Source: Prosapia bicincta (Eukaryota > Arthropoda > Insecta > Hemiptera > Cercopidae). Taken from it: a stretch of 64,000 bases of DNA. The stretch is taken from contig JBAIZL010000002.1 in the NCBI GenBank assembly GCA_036971475.1, positions 228,178,143-228,242,142 of the forward strand. The letters run 5' to 3'. A model generated the notes under the pieces. It saw only the letters and a list, made by a program, of their open reading frames with translations. It searched no databases and had not been told where the DNA came from. Of this stretch, positions 47,828-60,004 are shown one piece after another; position 1 is the stretch's first letter, and every line of letters starts with the position of its first letter. The translations under genes and the position numbers were made by a program.

Positions 47828-47920
47828 GTGTGTGTCACTCAATCACGTAAAAATTACTCATTGAGCTGAAATTTGGTATTTATTTCCCATTTCTATGTGT
47901 TTTATTTTAGCAAAATATTA
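47828..47920. repeat. Dispersed repeat, right part of the LTR target
   Basis: GTGTGTGTCACTCAATCACG and a TGAGCTGAAATTTGG stretch resemble a common arthropod dispersed-repeat end. It joins 38958-39014 if the LTR element is removed. Confidence 0.6.
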
Positions 47921-48172
47921 TACCAGGCGATAAAGAAAGTCATCAGGGATATGAAAAAATTATGAAAACTTGCTCATGCCAAAAAGTTAACAGTTTTGGA
48001 AAAAATGTAATTCCCCTCAAACGTGGTGCTATCAGGGCTGGTAAAAATGCACATGCACACTGCCCACCTCCAATACAACGCATATAAATTGAATCAAAAA
48101 CATGTCCTGAAGCTACATTGACAATTATTGTTTGTTATTGTCATGGAAGGTTAATTTTATATACCTATGAAG

Positions 48173-48405
48173 TATCTAGTCAGGATAGATTTGGTTGTAA
48201 TTTTATACGTTTAAACAAATGTATGCATTTTAGGCTAGAATAGAGATCACGTGACAAAGTATTACTCTGCAGAAGTAGTCGTTTAATTAGGTAATGTATA
48301 AAATTACAACCAAATATCCTGACTGGACACTTTACCTGCTATATTTTAATATAGGTATATAGTATTGTATAAAATTACAACCAAATCTATCGTAATTGGC
48401 TACTT
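48173..48405. repeat. CCAGTCAGGATAG-family MITE, three arms
   Basis: An inverted pair (about 48173-48215 and 48292-48340) and a further single arm (48363-48405, ATAAAATTACAACCAAATCTATC). Same family as 11204-11290. Confidence 0.65.
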
Positions 48406-49185
48406 TAAATATATGTATACGTATTATGGCACGCCGTTGATACGCGGACGTAGTACTTCTTATTATTCCATAATGAATTTTTTATCTAACTGTAATTTGA
48501 TAAAAACTTTATTTATTTCCCTGAGCGAGAGTTTTCATTATCTTTCTTTTGTATCCCTGATGACTTTCTGCGTCGCCCGGTAATCATATCCCCACCAACG
48601 CATTTCAGTACCCCCTCAGTTTTGACAAAGCTGTCCAAGTGAAAGTGCTGTTGTGAATTTCTCTCTGAATCTTTTACATAATTAAGATGTGTAGAGTGTC
48701 AGCTTTGTAAATGAGATGATTGTTTTAAAACAAGTCAGCAAGTAATTTCTGAAGTATTCACTTAGTTACACAATAATTACTTATAGTTTAACCAGTGAAT
48801 TATGATTACAAGAAACTTTAAAATACGGAATTTAAATCATTGACAATATTTTATGATCATGTTATAAAAAAATACAAATGTTCTAAAACTTCTTGTTTTA
48901 AATTTATTACTAAAAATATCAGACAAAAATTAAGTGCTTTAAAAATCATTTAAAGTAATACATTATATAATGTTGGTAATTAATGTGTGTAAAATGCAGT
49001 TAAGTAATTTTGTAATTTGTCAATGTCAAAAATTAAAAACAATTTACAATTTAATGTTTTTAAAATTTTTTCAAAAGGGCAGATTTATTATAGTCCTAGA
49101 ACTTTTTATTCTTATATGAGGATGAAAATTTCACTTTGTAAGAAAAAAATTGAAATCTCTTGTTACAAGAGAAAAATTAAAAATA

Positions 49186-49995
49186 CAGCAGAACTCCAAT
49201 AATCGGATTTGACAGGGCCCCATTTGGATAAACAAACATTCGGATAGTTGTATTTTGTTAAAAAGAACGGTCAAGAACGGCTGTATTTATAGGAAAAATA
49301 CTATATATTTTTGTTTTTTTTATATTCATCATAAATGTCTAAGCTAAAATATTAGCTGTTTCACAATGAATCAGACTCAAAATTGGGTTTCACATCAAAC
49401 ATTGTAGCAAAACCATTTGAAAATGGCATCTTCTAATTCTTTGTTTTTCCTGCCTTCATTGATTTTCTTGAATAACGTTCATCTTTATTTTTCAACACTG
49501 ACACAAAGTTTAAATGTATAGGTTTGCTCCTTTTGATGTCTGAAGTGTTTGATTTTCTAACACTGTACATCTCAGCCAACTGTTTACCCTTAATTCCTTT
49601 ATTTGATTGATCTATTGTTAGTTTATTCACTAATGATAAGAGAAATGGTTTATTTTAGAAACCATGGTGAACAATGAAATACATTCAAAAACAAAATAAT
49701 GGACTGGCCGATTTAAATACACTCTTACTGATTAATCAAAACAAACAGTAACATTGGGGCCAGACCAGGCACCTGAAGATGTATGATAGTCAACTCTACA
49801 GAACAGCCAAGACTGAACCAACATCCAAATAATGTTTGCGCTGCGCCTACACTAGCTTTGCGGAGGAAAGGCCAATAACACATTTAGACAGAATGGTTAT
49901 TTTCAAAATCGCAGTACATTTCCAACTTTAATTTTTTCCTTGAAATTCTGAAACCAATTCGGATAGTCGGATTTCAGATAATTTGAGTTCTACTG
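49186..49995 (-). mobile_element. pogo/Tigger derivative, 810 bp, keeps the transposase N-terminus
   Basis: Ends are CAGCAGAACTCCAATAATCGG and the inverse of CAGTAGAACTCAAATTATC, with TA on both sides (49184-49185 and 49996-49997). It still encodes a DNA-binding part on the minus strand (next entry). The catalytic domain is missing. Confidence 0.82.
49433..49630 (-). pseudogene. Tigger-type transposase N-terminal helix-turn-helix fragment
   Basis: 65 codons. KLTIDQSNKGIKGKQLAEMY is followed by SVRKSNTSDIKRSK: the Psq-type helix-turn-helix that binds the element's ends, with the (G/K)KSTxSDIK pattern changed to RKSNTSDIK. After the stop, LEDAIFKWF continues in another frame, as in the family. 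Translation beyond it is not possible. Confidence 0.75.
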
Positions 49996-50825
49996 TACTT
50001 ATATAACATGTGTTTAAAACAAAGAAAAAATCAAGGGGCAGTTATACTAGAGTCAGTGCTGACACATTATTTAAATAAATATTAAAATTTCAAACTACAT
50101 TAAGTACAACTTCCGTAATAAAACCAGACTGGCAGATCAACATGGTATTAAAATATAAATAATTTCAGTAAAAGCATACTTGTACGCACAAAATTCAATC
50201 AAGAAACAATTTACTTTAAAAACTGCACTAACAAAATTTTAGTTTCAAGTGATGAGGAATGAGGTAAAATGGTTGGAGATTTTGTGAAACACTTCTGGTA
50301 CGGATCAACAAGCTAAATTTAAAAGTAAAGAACACTACTCTATAATAATATAAACAGAATAACATGTATTATACAGATAAAATATAAAAATAATAATTAA
50401 TAAAAACTAATAACAAATTTATAATAATAAATTCATTCATCTTAGTTTACTTTATATTAAACACAATATTACAATTAATACTTGACTAACCATAGTAAAC
50501 ATTTAATGAATAATAATAATTGGTATTAATTTAAAATGTTTCAGCAAATTTCTAAAATCCTATTATTTTTTTCTACTATAGAAATTTGTAGCTTTAAACG
50601 ATATTTGAAAATCAATATAATTTGTTATTGCTATTAATACACTTATACTTTTTATAATTTTCTACTTCTCCACTAGGAATTATATTCTTATTTTGAGCTC
50701 CACAATTACCTGTCATTCCTACCATTGTCCCACTCCCCGCTGACGTGTTGTGTTTCAGAGAGGGCTTATCACTATGCTCCACACTTCAATTCACCTGAGA
50801 GAAGTCTGCAGCAACAATCACCTTC

Positions 50826-51401
50826 TTGGATGTAGATGTAACAATCAGAGATGGGAATATCTATACAGGTGTCCATATCAAACCGACAAACCATCTACAA
50901 TACCTACATTTCAATAGCAACCACCCCATGAATATAAAAAGGTCCATACCATACAGTCAGGCAGTCAGGGGCAAGAGAATTTGTTCCAACGATATAGCAT
51001 TGGAAGACTTTAATAGAAAGACCTTACTAGCTTTCCAAAAAAGAGGATACCCTAAACAACTCGTTGAGGATCAAATCCGCTTGGCTCAGTCATCTGATGT
51101 ACCCAGACCACCTATGGAGGACAAACTGTCTTTAGTTACAGATTACCATCCAGGCCTAACGAAGCTGAACAAAATATTAAAGGATGGCTTCAAGATTCTT
51201 CAAGCTTCCGCCCATACCAAAGATCTTTTCTCAAATCCACCACATATTTGGTTCAGACAACCGTTCAATTTAAAAAGTATTTTAGTACATCCAAAATTAC
51301 CAGATCCAAGTAATGAAAAACCGCCCAAACTTCGTCACGGCTCCTTTCCGTGCAATAGGACAAAGATGCAAGACATGTCCAATACACATCCCAACAAATA
51401 G
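50826..51401 (+). pseudogene. Penelope-like RT end and linker
   Basis: The frame opens in the last reverse-transcriptase motif FLDVDVTIRDGNIYTGVHIK (the ATG is the Met of this motif, not a real start), then KPTNHLQYLHFNSNHP, IKRSIPYSQAVRGKRICSN and RGYPKQLVEDQI. These are the conserved thumb and linker signatures of the family. Catalytic RT motifs lie upstream and are missing. The frame shifts by one base near 51360, just before the endonuclease. Confidence 0.88.
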
Positions 51402-51762
51402 TTTCCATAGCCTAGCAACCAATGTGGACTTCAAGATTCAGGGTCATCATACTTGTACATCCAGTAATGTAATATACCAGTTACAATGTAAATTTTGCCC
51501 GGCACAGTACATAGGCCTTACCACGGATAGTCTGAGCATCAGAATGAATGGCCACAGACATGACGTTGGAACCATGAACATAGACAGGCCAACCGCTCAA
51601 CACGCTGCTAGTCACAACATCATCTCTTTCAATGATTGCTATACCACCAAAATAATTAAAGCCCTCCCCCCTGATTGCAACTCTTCAGAATTAAGAAGAT
51701 GGGAGTTATCATACCAGTGGTATACCAAATCTAGAGAGCCTCCTAACCTCAACATCAGATAA
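51360..51762 (+). pseudogene. Penelope-like GIY-YIG endonuclease
   Basis: The frame is open from 51313, but sense begins near 51360 with RCKTCPIH. The domain shows TSSNVIYQLQCKFCPAQYIG (the GIY..YIG pair as VIY and YIG), then LTTDSLSIRMNGHRHD with the conserved Arg and His. Cys pairs upstream and inside are typical for this subgroup and probably bind zinc. It nicks target DNA in active elements. The domain looks intact, although the upstream shift separates it from RT. Confidence 0.88.
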
Positions 51763-52468
51763 AACTCCTTTTAACTTCCCCCTAACTTCTACCATTTTTA
51801 ACAGCTCCATTACCTCCCTTCTGACAGACTTTTAATATCTAGTTTCAAGTAACCAATCTTTACACGATTCACATATAACAATTTCTACACATATCACATA
51901 TAGCACTATATCATAAACCATAAATCTGTGAATCTGTGACATTTGGATGTTTATTCACATCTGTGGTTCACTTCAATCTTTTGTTTTGTTTTTCTCTTTC
52001 TTGACTGAAGAAGATCATGTTGATCGAAATATTTCAAATAAAAGTGTATTAAGTGTTTTATATGTGCTTATTTCCAAGAGATTGCAGTTTTGGACTATTG
52101 CCTTTAGGTAAGTCTGTCAGTCTCCTATCAAGTCCAAAAAATTCCTATATATATATATATATATATATAAGTTATATGAACAATTTATGTGAACATTTCA
52201 TAATTAAATGCGTGCTAGGAAAATTCCTGCCTACACAGCTTTTGTATTATATAGGTGGTGAGAACAGAACCCTGGCAGTGTGTAAGTCGCCTCTGTATCA
52301 CACAGACGTTTTCCGCTCCAGCTGAATGTACATCAGTTGTATTTGAATTTATGTTTTTATTAAGCTAAATTATTGTAACCATTTCAAAATTAAATGTTTC
52401 TTAATTAACAAAGGTTTATAAAAATAAAATCATTTTTAAAAACCTTTCGAGCTTAATATAACACGTAA

Positions 52469-52471
<3 letters not shown>

Positions 52472-52522
<51 letters not shown>

Positions 52523-52570
52523 TTAGTTTTGGTTGGTAAAGATTATTTAGATTTTTTGGACTAGAAGACA
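52472..52570 (-). repeat. (TA)n followed by an inverted Penelope-type tail piece
   Basis: (TA)n at about 52472-52520, then GGTTAGTTTTGGTTGG...TTTTTTGGACTAG, the exact inverse of 59717-59753. Confidence 0.7.
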
Positions 52571-52855
52571 AAGATAAAAGTTTGTGTTCTTGTTTTATAA
52601 GATAAAAGATGATTCTCATGCAGGCAAGAACAGTTCATAATAAGTTCTGATTGATGGAGGTGCTCCAAAACGCATCAGCAGGGAGTGGGGCAATGCTAGG
52701 AATGGCAGGTAATTATGATACTCAAAATAAGAATATACTTACTCCTCAAACAAATACTTTGAATTTGAGTTTATACTAAAATTAAATGAAACCCAGTTTT
52801 AACATCTTTTTTTTGAAAAGACAGGTATTGGCAAGGTATGAATGGATTTACTCAC

Positions 52856-53008
52856 AGCTTTGACATGGAAGACAGCAATATCATCAAGGTAAGGAGATAA
52901 TGAAAGCCTGTATATCTCTGTTGCAGGAACACGGTATTTGATTTGTAATGTCCTTTGGTCCAGGATTAACATTGAGCTTGTAGATAGCACAAACAGTATT
53001 GGTACAAA
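52856..53008 (-). CDS. Class I myosin exon (TH1 tail)
   Basis: 51 codons, phase 0 at both ends. Acceptor CCACATTTACAG, donor GTCAAAGCT|GTGAGT. The peptide FVPILFVLSTSSMLILDQRT then VPATEIYRLSLSPYLDDIAV and FHVKA fits the TH1 pattern, in which a strand with a hydrophobic end is followed by (L/V)P...I..(L/V)S.SPY.D...V.HV. The next exon (37655-37863) lies 15 kb away. The frame is open 21 nt upstream of the acceptor, so the longer frame overstates the exon. Confidence 0.94.
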
Positions 53009-53149
53009 CTGTAAATGTGGCATAAACAAGTATTTAGATCCAAGGTGATTTAGACAATTTGTTTTTGTGTAACAATTTAAAATTGTATGCAGGAAAATGT
53101 GCTCATTACCTTTTTGAAAACAATCTCAATAGCATAACAAGATATGATT

Positions 53150-53480
53150 ATAATATTAGTCATCATATTCTAACAAAAAAACATTGATTAAAGATCTTGG
53201 TGTTATGTTTGATTTTATGTTCTCATTTCATTACTATGTTATCTTCGTTTGTAAATCTGGACAGCATTTTCAATGATAAAGAAATATTAAATTAACAGGT
53301 AAATTATCAGAAGATAAATTATATTATTATCAGATAAGGTTAATGTTGAAATATGCTTCTGTGCCTTGGTTTCCTCACTGAATTATTTATATGAGCTTAT
53401 TGAAAGTGTTCAGAAGTTGTTTTTGAGGTGTTTCAATATAAGACAAAGCATTTTATAAAGGCTCCTTACTCTGAGCTTCT
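53150..53480 (+). pseudogene. Non-LTR reverse transcriptase fragment (CR1/Jockey-like), decayed
   Basis: Shifting frames give IKDLGVMFD near 53190, LMLKYASVPWFP near 53345 and LIESVQKLFLRCF near 53400. This is the order LGV..D, L.YAS..W, IE.VQ..FLR found after the RT core of Jockey and CR1 type elements. AT-rich sequence to about 54090 may be its 3' UTR. Confidence 0.7.
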
Positions 53481-54099
53481 CCGGATGTTTGAAATTCATT
53501 AATGTGTACTAAGCATAGGGTTTCTTAGACAGTTGGTGACTGGAGGGCTTGATGATCTGGCATTATTATTGTGTATTCAATTGATTGGGCCTAACACAAT
53601 TTATGTTCATATTAACTGTTGCCCTCCCCCCATTTTGTTTATACCAATCTGGAAACCTATTCACCTTTCAATACTATGTTTAGGCTACTTAATTTAACCA
53701 ATAGATATAGATAATTTAGATATTTTTTTAAATTCATATAGCATGTTCTGAGAGCTGTCCTACACGTGTATATTTACTAATTTTCTTATGACTATTTATT
53801 TTCTTCCTCTTAACTTATTTTCATCATTATGTGACACTATCTTTAGGACTATTATTTATTGCTACAGGTGTTTACTTTTATCATAGTGTTATGCCTTATT
53901 TTAGTTTAAAATATTATATTCTTGTTGCTTGTTTCTTATATGTTGTATACATTATTTAAGTGATTATCTTGGCGTGATGGACATTGGACTACATAATGTT
54001 AATCTGTTGCTTTAAAGCAACAGAATCTGTGTTATACTTTAAAGCTGTTTTATAGTTGGATTATTAAAGGTACAGTAGCATTTTCAAAAAATAAATAAA

Positions 54100-55229
54100 T
54101 AATTTTTTAAATTGACTACTGTTTACAAACACTCAAGCCCACTATGAGTGAAATGCATGGCCTGGACACAGAGAGACATATTTTACATAGATGAATTAGT
54201 TATTGATACAAATATTCATCATTAATTTTATATATTTTGTTTTTTATAACAAATGCAGAATACAGTAAGAAATTAATTAAGATTTTAGCTAATTTCTTAT
54301 ATTGAAAAGGTAGTTTACTTAGTTAGTATTAATCTATTTTTTCAGAGGCAAGTTATCCTAAAATTATTGAAAAAATATGTGCAGCAGTATATCTAAATGT
54401 TTTTCATTTAATATTAAATATTTATGCTGATTTTTTTATTGTGTGAAAATAAGTGTAAATACAAGTCCACAAATATTCATTAACCATATAAGTATCCCTC
54501 TACTATTAGTTATACAACAAAATCATCGAAACATTTGCTGAAGAAAATCTACATTGAAGTAAATTGTAAATATAACAATGGTGTTTTACTTTCCATATAA
54601 CACAACTAATATGAATAGTGACCAATGGTATTTTTTTAACGAAATGTTCAAATACCTAAAGTGATGCAAATGTCACATCATATCTTTATATACTCCAATT
54701 TTAAACTGACAATATATAATGGACTTGTAAAAATATGCCCACCAATCTTTGTGATGGTGTATTGAAACTACAAAACAAGCTTGGGCCGGCTAAAATAGGT
54801 TTTCAGACCTAATTTTAAAACTCTAGATGCCTATATAATATGTAATCTTAGGAGTTTACAAATTAAGTAATGTATAAAAAATACTCATATGATGAGTAAG
54901 TACATTAGGATGGGCAAAGTTAATCTATGTGATGATTTTAAGCCAGAGTTTGGCCCTAGAGTCCAACTCAGCTTTTGACATATGATAGGGTTCCAATCTA
55001 GAAATTCAAAGAGCTTTGTTCAATACTAACCTTAATGTGCATCTTCTGGTCAAGCAGTGAAAAATGTCTGACTGCTCTATGACATGATTAAAATCATTAA
55101 TAAGACCTATAGTGGTTTTCAAATTACTAGAGGCCTTAAAATGTTCACATATTAAAAATATTCCTGGACCAGACATTAAAGATATAGAAGCTTTAACACA
55201 CATGCATTCCTGTTTGTAATAATACTGTG
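54100..55229. other. Myosin intron, no feature seen
   Basis: AT-rich; no element recognised. Part of the 4.8 kb intron between 53009 and 57781. Confidence 0.5.
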
Positions 55230-55930
55230 TACAGACTCTGTTACGATCAACTTCTCATTGCCCAGGACAATAAGGATATTGCCTATAAGGCTATAAAACT
55301 AGTGTAGAATATCACAAAAGGGGAACCGACAAAAGTTTCAAGAAATCAAGATATATGTGCATTGGTAGATCACAGAGGGACAGGCAACTGAGTGTTGTAA
55401 AGAATACTTGGGAATGGCTATCACTAAGACGGAAATATGGGTAGAGCAATAGATGATAGAAACCTCCTAGGTAGAAGAGCCATTACATTTCTGAGTAGCA
55501 TATTGTGTGACCATGTGGTTTCCATGGAAAACAAACATAGAATATACTCTGCGAGCTTGAAGGATATATAGCCATATATAGCTGTGAAAGCCTAGACCTA
55601 AAGGAGGGAGCCAAAAGAAAACTGATGGCTACAGAGAAAGACATCAGGTGTCATCAATAAAAGAACTAGGCAAATTATACAAGTGTAGCACATGATTGTG
55701 GATGATATTAGTACCCAAGCTGTGATGCTATGGGCACATTCAACAAATACCAGAGATTACACTGCCTAAGAAGATAAAGCAATAGGAGCATCAAGAAAGA
55801 ATCTGGAGAGAAGGAAATGGCAGAGAGATGAGAGAGCTAAAGTTGATGAACATATTTGTGGAGACAGGGAGCTGTGCTGTATGAGAATCAGAAGACATAA
55901 AATGTTATGTAACTGGTTAGGAAGAAAAAA
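55230..55930 (+). pseudogene. Endonuclease-reverse transcriptase fragment (RTE/Jockey-like), decayed
   Basis: Pieces in different frames match the C-terminal part of arthropod endonuclease-reverse transcriptases: VVKNTWEW near 55400, CESLDLKEGAKRKLMATEKD near 55590, SIKELGKLYK near 55650, then GHIQQIPE with KKI near 55730 and an Arg/Glu-rich REGNGREMRE tail near 55810. Many stops. The family assignment is tentative. Confidence 0.55.
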
Positions 55931-56169
55931 ATTGACAAAATTGATTATACAAATTGATAAAATATACAAATTCTTTATAATTTAGTTCCCTAAATTGCAA
56001 TATAATATCGCAAAAAATCAATAAGTAAAATATAAATAAATTTTATAAGAAAAAATGAAATAGTAACATCGAAAATATAACTCAAGATAATAAGAAACTT
56101 TATTTAAAAGAAAAAACTGGTCAAGAAGGGAGTACACATTCAATGATTGAAATCTTCTTATCTCTGAAT

Positions 56170-57385
56170 GATTTGGAAGTTCATATGTACGATATGATAT
56201 AGCGTAAATGTGATCATATTCAGTATTATAATGTGTTTATTTTGTGTACTTAGAATGTGTTTCTAATGATCTCCCAATGCCATTAGACAACCAGAACGAT
56301 TTGGAAGTTCATATGTACGATATGATATAGCGTAAATGTGATCATATTCAGTATTATAATGTGTTTATTTTGTGTACTTAGAATGTGTTTCTAATGATCT
56401 CCCAATGCCATTAGACAACCAGAACGATTTGGAAGTTCATATGTACGATATGATATAGCGTAAATGTGATCATATTCAGTATTATAATGTGTTTATTTTG
56501 TGTACTTAGAATGTGTTTCTAATGATCTCCCAATGCCATTAGACAACCAGAACGATTTGGAAGTTCATATGTACGATATGATATAGCGTAAATGTGATCA
56601 TATTCAGTATTATAATGTGTTTATTTTGTGTACTTAGAATGTGTTTCTAATGATCTCCCAATGCCATTAGACAACCAGAACGATTTGGAAGTTCATATGT
56701 ACGATATGATATAGCGTAAATGTGATCATATTCAGTATTATAATGTGTTTATTTTGTGTACTTAGAATGTGTTTCTAATGATCTCCCAATGCCATTAGAC
56801 AACCAGAACGATTTGGAAGTTCATATGTACGATATGATATAGCGTAAATGTGATCATATTGAGTATTATAATGTGTTTATTTTGTGTACTTAGAATGTGT
56901 TTCTAATGCTCTTCCAATCCCATTAGACAACCAGAACGATTTGGAAGTTCATATGTACGATATGATATAGCGTAAATGTGATCATATTCAGTATTATAAT
57001 GTGTTTATTTTGTGTACTTAGAATGTGTTTCTAATGATCTCCCAATGCCATTAGACAACCAGAACGATTTGGAAGTTCATATGTACGATATGATATAGCG
57101 TAAATGTGATCATATTCAGTATTATAATGTGTTTATTTTGTGTACTTAGAATGTGTTTCTAATGATCTCCCAATGCCATTAGACAACCAGAACGATTTGG
57201 AAGTTCATATGTACGATATGATATAGCGTAAATGTGATCATATTCAGTATTATAATGTGTTTATTTTGTGTACTTAGACTGTGTTTCTAATGCTCTTCCA
57301 ATGCCATTACACACCATAACGATTTGGAAGTTGATATGTATGATATGATATATTGTGTATTAAAATGTGTTTATTTTGTGTATTT
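56170..57385. repeat. 128-bp tandem array, nine full copies plus a degenerate one
   Basis: Units start with GATTTGGAAGTTCATATGTAC at 56170, 56298, 56426, 56554, 56682, 56810, 56938, 57066 and 57194. A shortened, mutated tenth starts at 57321. Copies 1-5, 7 and 8 look identical. Copies 6 and 9 share AATGCTCTTCCAAT in place of AATGATCTCCCAAT, which hints at a three-unit higher-order step. It lies in a myosin intron, about 400 bp from the exon at 57782. No open frame. Confidence 0.96.
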
Positions 57386-57781
57386 AATGAATACATATTT
57401 GTATTTTACTTAATATTATCACAAGATCATTATAATTAGTTATGGATATTTATGGTAAGATAATACTTATCATAAATGTTCTGTCTTATACGTGCGAAGC
57501 TTGGTCTCCCTGTACTAACTCATAAATTACACATATTGTATCCATAAAGAAAAAAACAACTAAAACTGAAGGTTTAGGTCAATAATGAAGTTGTGATATT
57601 ATTATGAAAGGAAATGATAGGCATATTAATTTTTTGTCACTGTTTTGGTGAAAAATTTTGTAATTGTAATTCCCATACTTCTTGATTTTTATCAGAATTT
57701 GGATTTTGATGGATTTAGACATTAAATTTGAGATTAAAAGATTCTAATAGTTTATAATAAAAATAATTCATGGCCACCTAC

Positions 57782-57917
57782 CTTACCACTAGATCGAGTG
57801 ATCTTATTTATGATGTCTGCAAACACGACATACTGATCATTGTTCTCTACACAGATTTTTTTCCACTGTACATTCTGTCGTAACCTCACATAATCGCCAA
57901 GAAATGGATGTGACACA
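57782..57917 (-). CDS. Class I myosin exon (start of TH1 tail)
   Basis: 136 nt: one base completing the codon from the previous exon, then 45 codons. Acceptor ATTATTTTCAG, donor GGTAAG|GTAGGT (phase 0). The peptide VSHPFLGDYVRLRQNVQWKK then YVVFADIINKITRSSGK holds the (F/Y)(V/L)GDY..LR and V.FAD...K signatures of the myosin I tail. No long frame marks this exon; it was found by reading the splice sites. Confidence 0.95.
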
Positions 57918-58379
57918 CTGAAAATAATTCTTTGAAAGTTTAAACTTTTATATCCATTATAAAAAAAATGATAAATATGCTAATTAGCAAAAACATTAAA
58001 TGTTATTTCATATAATAGGGAGAAAAAGATAGAGGCACTTATCCAAATTATAAATGGGATATGAAAAACAAATAAATTATAAGTAAAATTTAGGTAGGGA
58101 ATGAATCTCCCATAGGAGAGGAAGATAAGCAGTAATCACAATACTCTTCAAGTATCATAAAAAACTCTCATCACTAAGATCATTGTCAAGCAACCACTAA
58201 TGTACAGTATCATGGATCATCAAATGAGGTCACATAAGCTTTCTCCTTTAGAGGCAGGCATTGGAGGACCAAATTCCTCAATTGTTCCTCAGTTGATCCT
58301 GGCATAGCCTGATAAGACACCATAGCAGGAAATCAACTTTACAACTGTAGGAGATTTACCTTCAAAACTAGACAAAGCT
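57918..58379. other. Myosin intron, nothing recognised
   Basis: AT-rich; no element seen. Confidence 0.45.
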
Positions 58380-59040
58380 GATCTAGTGGCATTCAAACAG
58401 GGTGTAACAGAAATGTCGGCCAACTATCACCTGTAAGTAAATATATATTTTGATGTGTTATTCAATCTAGAGAAAAATACATATGAAATGGGAAATAACA
58501 GTGACACTGAAGAAACCTACTATGTACCACAGAATTCTACATCCTGCATGAACTTTGAATCAATGCTTGCTTGGTTAGCACCCTGCGGATGTCAAAAACA
58601 TGTATATGTAATCTTAACAACTCTTAAGTCTGCCATATAAACAACTAAATAGAGATTACCCAGAGACTGTTTATTTAAGGTCTCTGAAATAAAATAACAA
58701 TGGAAGCACTGATGACGCAGGAAAAAACATCATTATCCAGTAGGTTTCTGGGCAAAGTGAAATCCATGGAGTGAGACTCCTGATGCTACTTCAAAGCAAC
58801 CCAACCTACTCATTGTAAATTCTTTCAATAAATATAAAAATGTGATCAAAACAACTATAAAAGAGTTATGGGTTGATAAATGGCAAACAGGTTAAGCCAG
58901 TAGGCCCCTACATTACATTCAAAGACAACCAACACCAACTGAAAAACTATAAAGACATACTCAGACCGACATCATTTGCAGCCAGATTAAGAATTGGACA
59001 CACAATCACAGGACACTAACTAAAACGTTTGTGTCTTCTG
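58380..59040 (+). pseudogene. RNase H to C-terminus fragment of an I-like element, decayed
   Basis: From about 58690, VSGQSEIHGV stands where RNase H has W.PGHSGI.GN. Then LWVDKWQTG near 58870 and KNYKDILRPTSFAARLRIGHT near 58950 follow, the same order as in the better-preserved copy at 23520-24237. Frames shift and the final Cys cluster is only partly visible (CLL after 59025). This is an older relative, not the same family. Confidence 0.65.
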
Positions 59041-59144
59041 TAAAAACAATGATTATAGAAATAAAATAATGCTTTAGATTATTTATGCTTTAGATTTATT
59101 GCTTTAAATCTATGCTTTAGATTTATTTATATATATATATATTG

Positions 59145-59236
59145 TTGTATATCATTGTTTAAGTGCTTCTATGTGTTTCTATTTCAAGACTACAGAATGG
59201 ACTCTTACGAAGGTAAGTCTGTCAGTCTCCTAGTCC

Positions 59237-59330
<94 letters not shown>

Positions 59331-59755
59331 TAGATAGATTTTTTGGACTAGGAGACTGACAGACTTACCTTGGTAAGAGTCCACTCTGTAGTCTTGAAAT
59401 AGAAACACATAAAAGCACTTAAACAATGATATATTTCAACCACACAGTGGTCTTTGTCAATCGAAGAGAAAACACAAAAAGAAATATGAGAGAATGAAAT
59501 AAAATAATTATTTTATGAAATAATTTTTTTTTTTTTTTTTTTTTTTTTTTATTTTATTTTATTTTATTCTCTCATATTTCTTTTTGTGTTTTCTCTTCGA
59601 TTGACAAAGACCACTGTGTGGTTGAAATATATCATTGTTTAAGTGCTTTTGTGTGTTTCTATTTCAAGACTACTGTGTGGACTCTTACCAAGGTAAGTCT
59701 GTCAGTCTCCTAGTCCAAAAAATCTAAATAATCTTTACTAACCAAAACTAACCTA
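59145..59755. repeat. Three Penelope-type tails in alternating orientation
   Basis: Copy A (+, 59147-59241) ends with AGTCTGTCAGTCTCCTAGTCC, then (TC)n (59243-59270) and (TA)n (to 59328). Copy B (-, 59331-59512) is followed by a T run (59524-59550). Copy C (+, 59556-59755) follows. B and C are near-perfect inverted arms of about 170 bp and include CTTCGATTGACAAAGACCACTG. The same tail closes the Penelope-like element at 52.0-52.14 kb. Apparent 60- to 73-codon frames here are translated repeats. Confidence 0.88.
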
Positions 59756-59834
59756 AATATATTACAATAAAAATATTGAAAAGAACCCCAATACCACAAA
59801 AATAATCAAAAATAACAAATAAAACAAGTTACTT

Positions 59835-59939
59835 AAGATTAAACCCTTATGTACATTTCGATGACCATGTCATCATCATCAGAGGGTTTTGTTACAAAAC
59901 ACAATCTAGCACACAAGAAGTTACAAACTAGAATGAAAC

Positions 59940-59997
<58 letters not shown>
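59835..59997 (-). repeat. Single Penelope-type tail, then (TA)n
   Basis: Read on the minus strand: CCTCTGATGATGATGACATG then GTCATCGAAATGTACATAAGG (59843-59886), closely related to the arms of 8225-8453. (TA)n at 59944-59997. Confidence 0.7.

Positions 59998-60004
<7 letters not shown>

Larger units (their letters stand above)
50690..52140 (+). mobile_element. Penelope-like element, 5'-truncated
   Basis: Holds the end of the reverse transcriptase, a linker and a GIY-YIG endonuclease, then a 3' tail with CTGAAGAAGATCATGTTGATCG and AGTCTGTCAGTCTCCTA. This RT plus GIY-YIG order is diagnostic for Penelope-like elements. It ends in (TA)n at about 52141-52169. At 52521-52566 the tail family continues in inverse orientation (GGTTAGTTTTGGTTGG to TTTTTTGGACTAG). 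Confidence 0.9.

Noticed and set aside
56170..57385. Regular array resembling a CRISPR
   Set aside because: The 128-bp unit repeats in full without unique spacers, in a eukaryotic intron. It is a satellite array.
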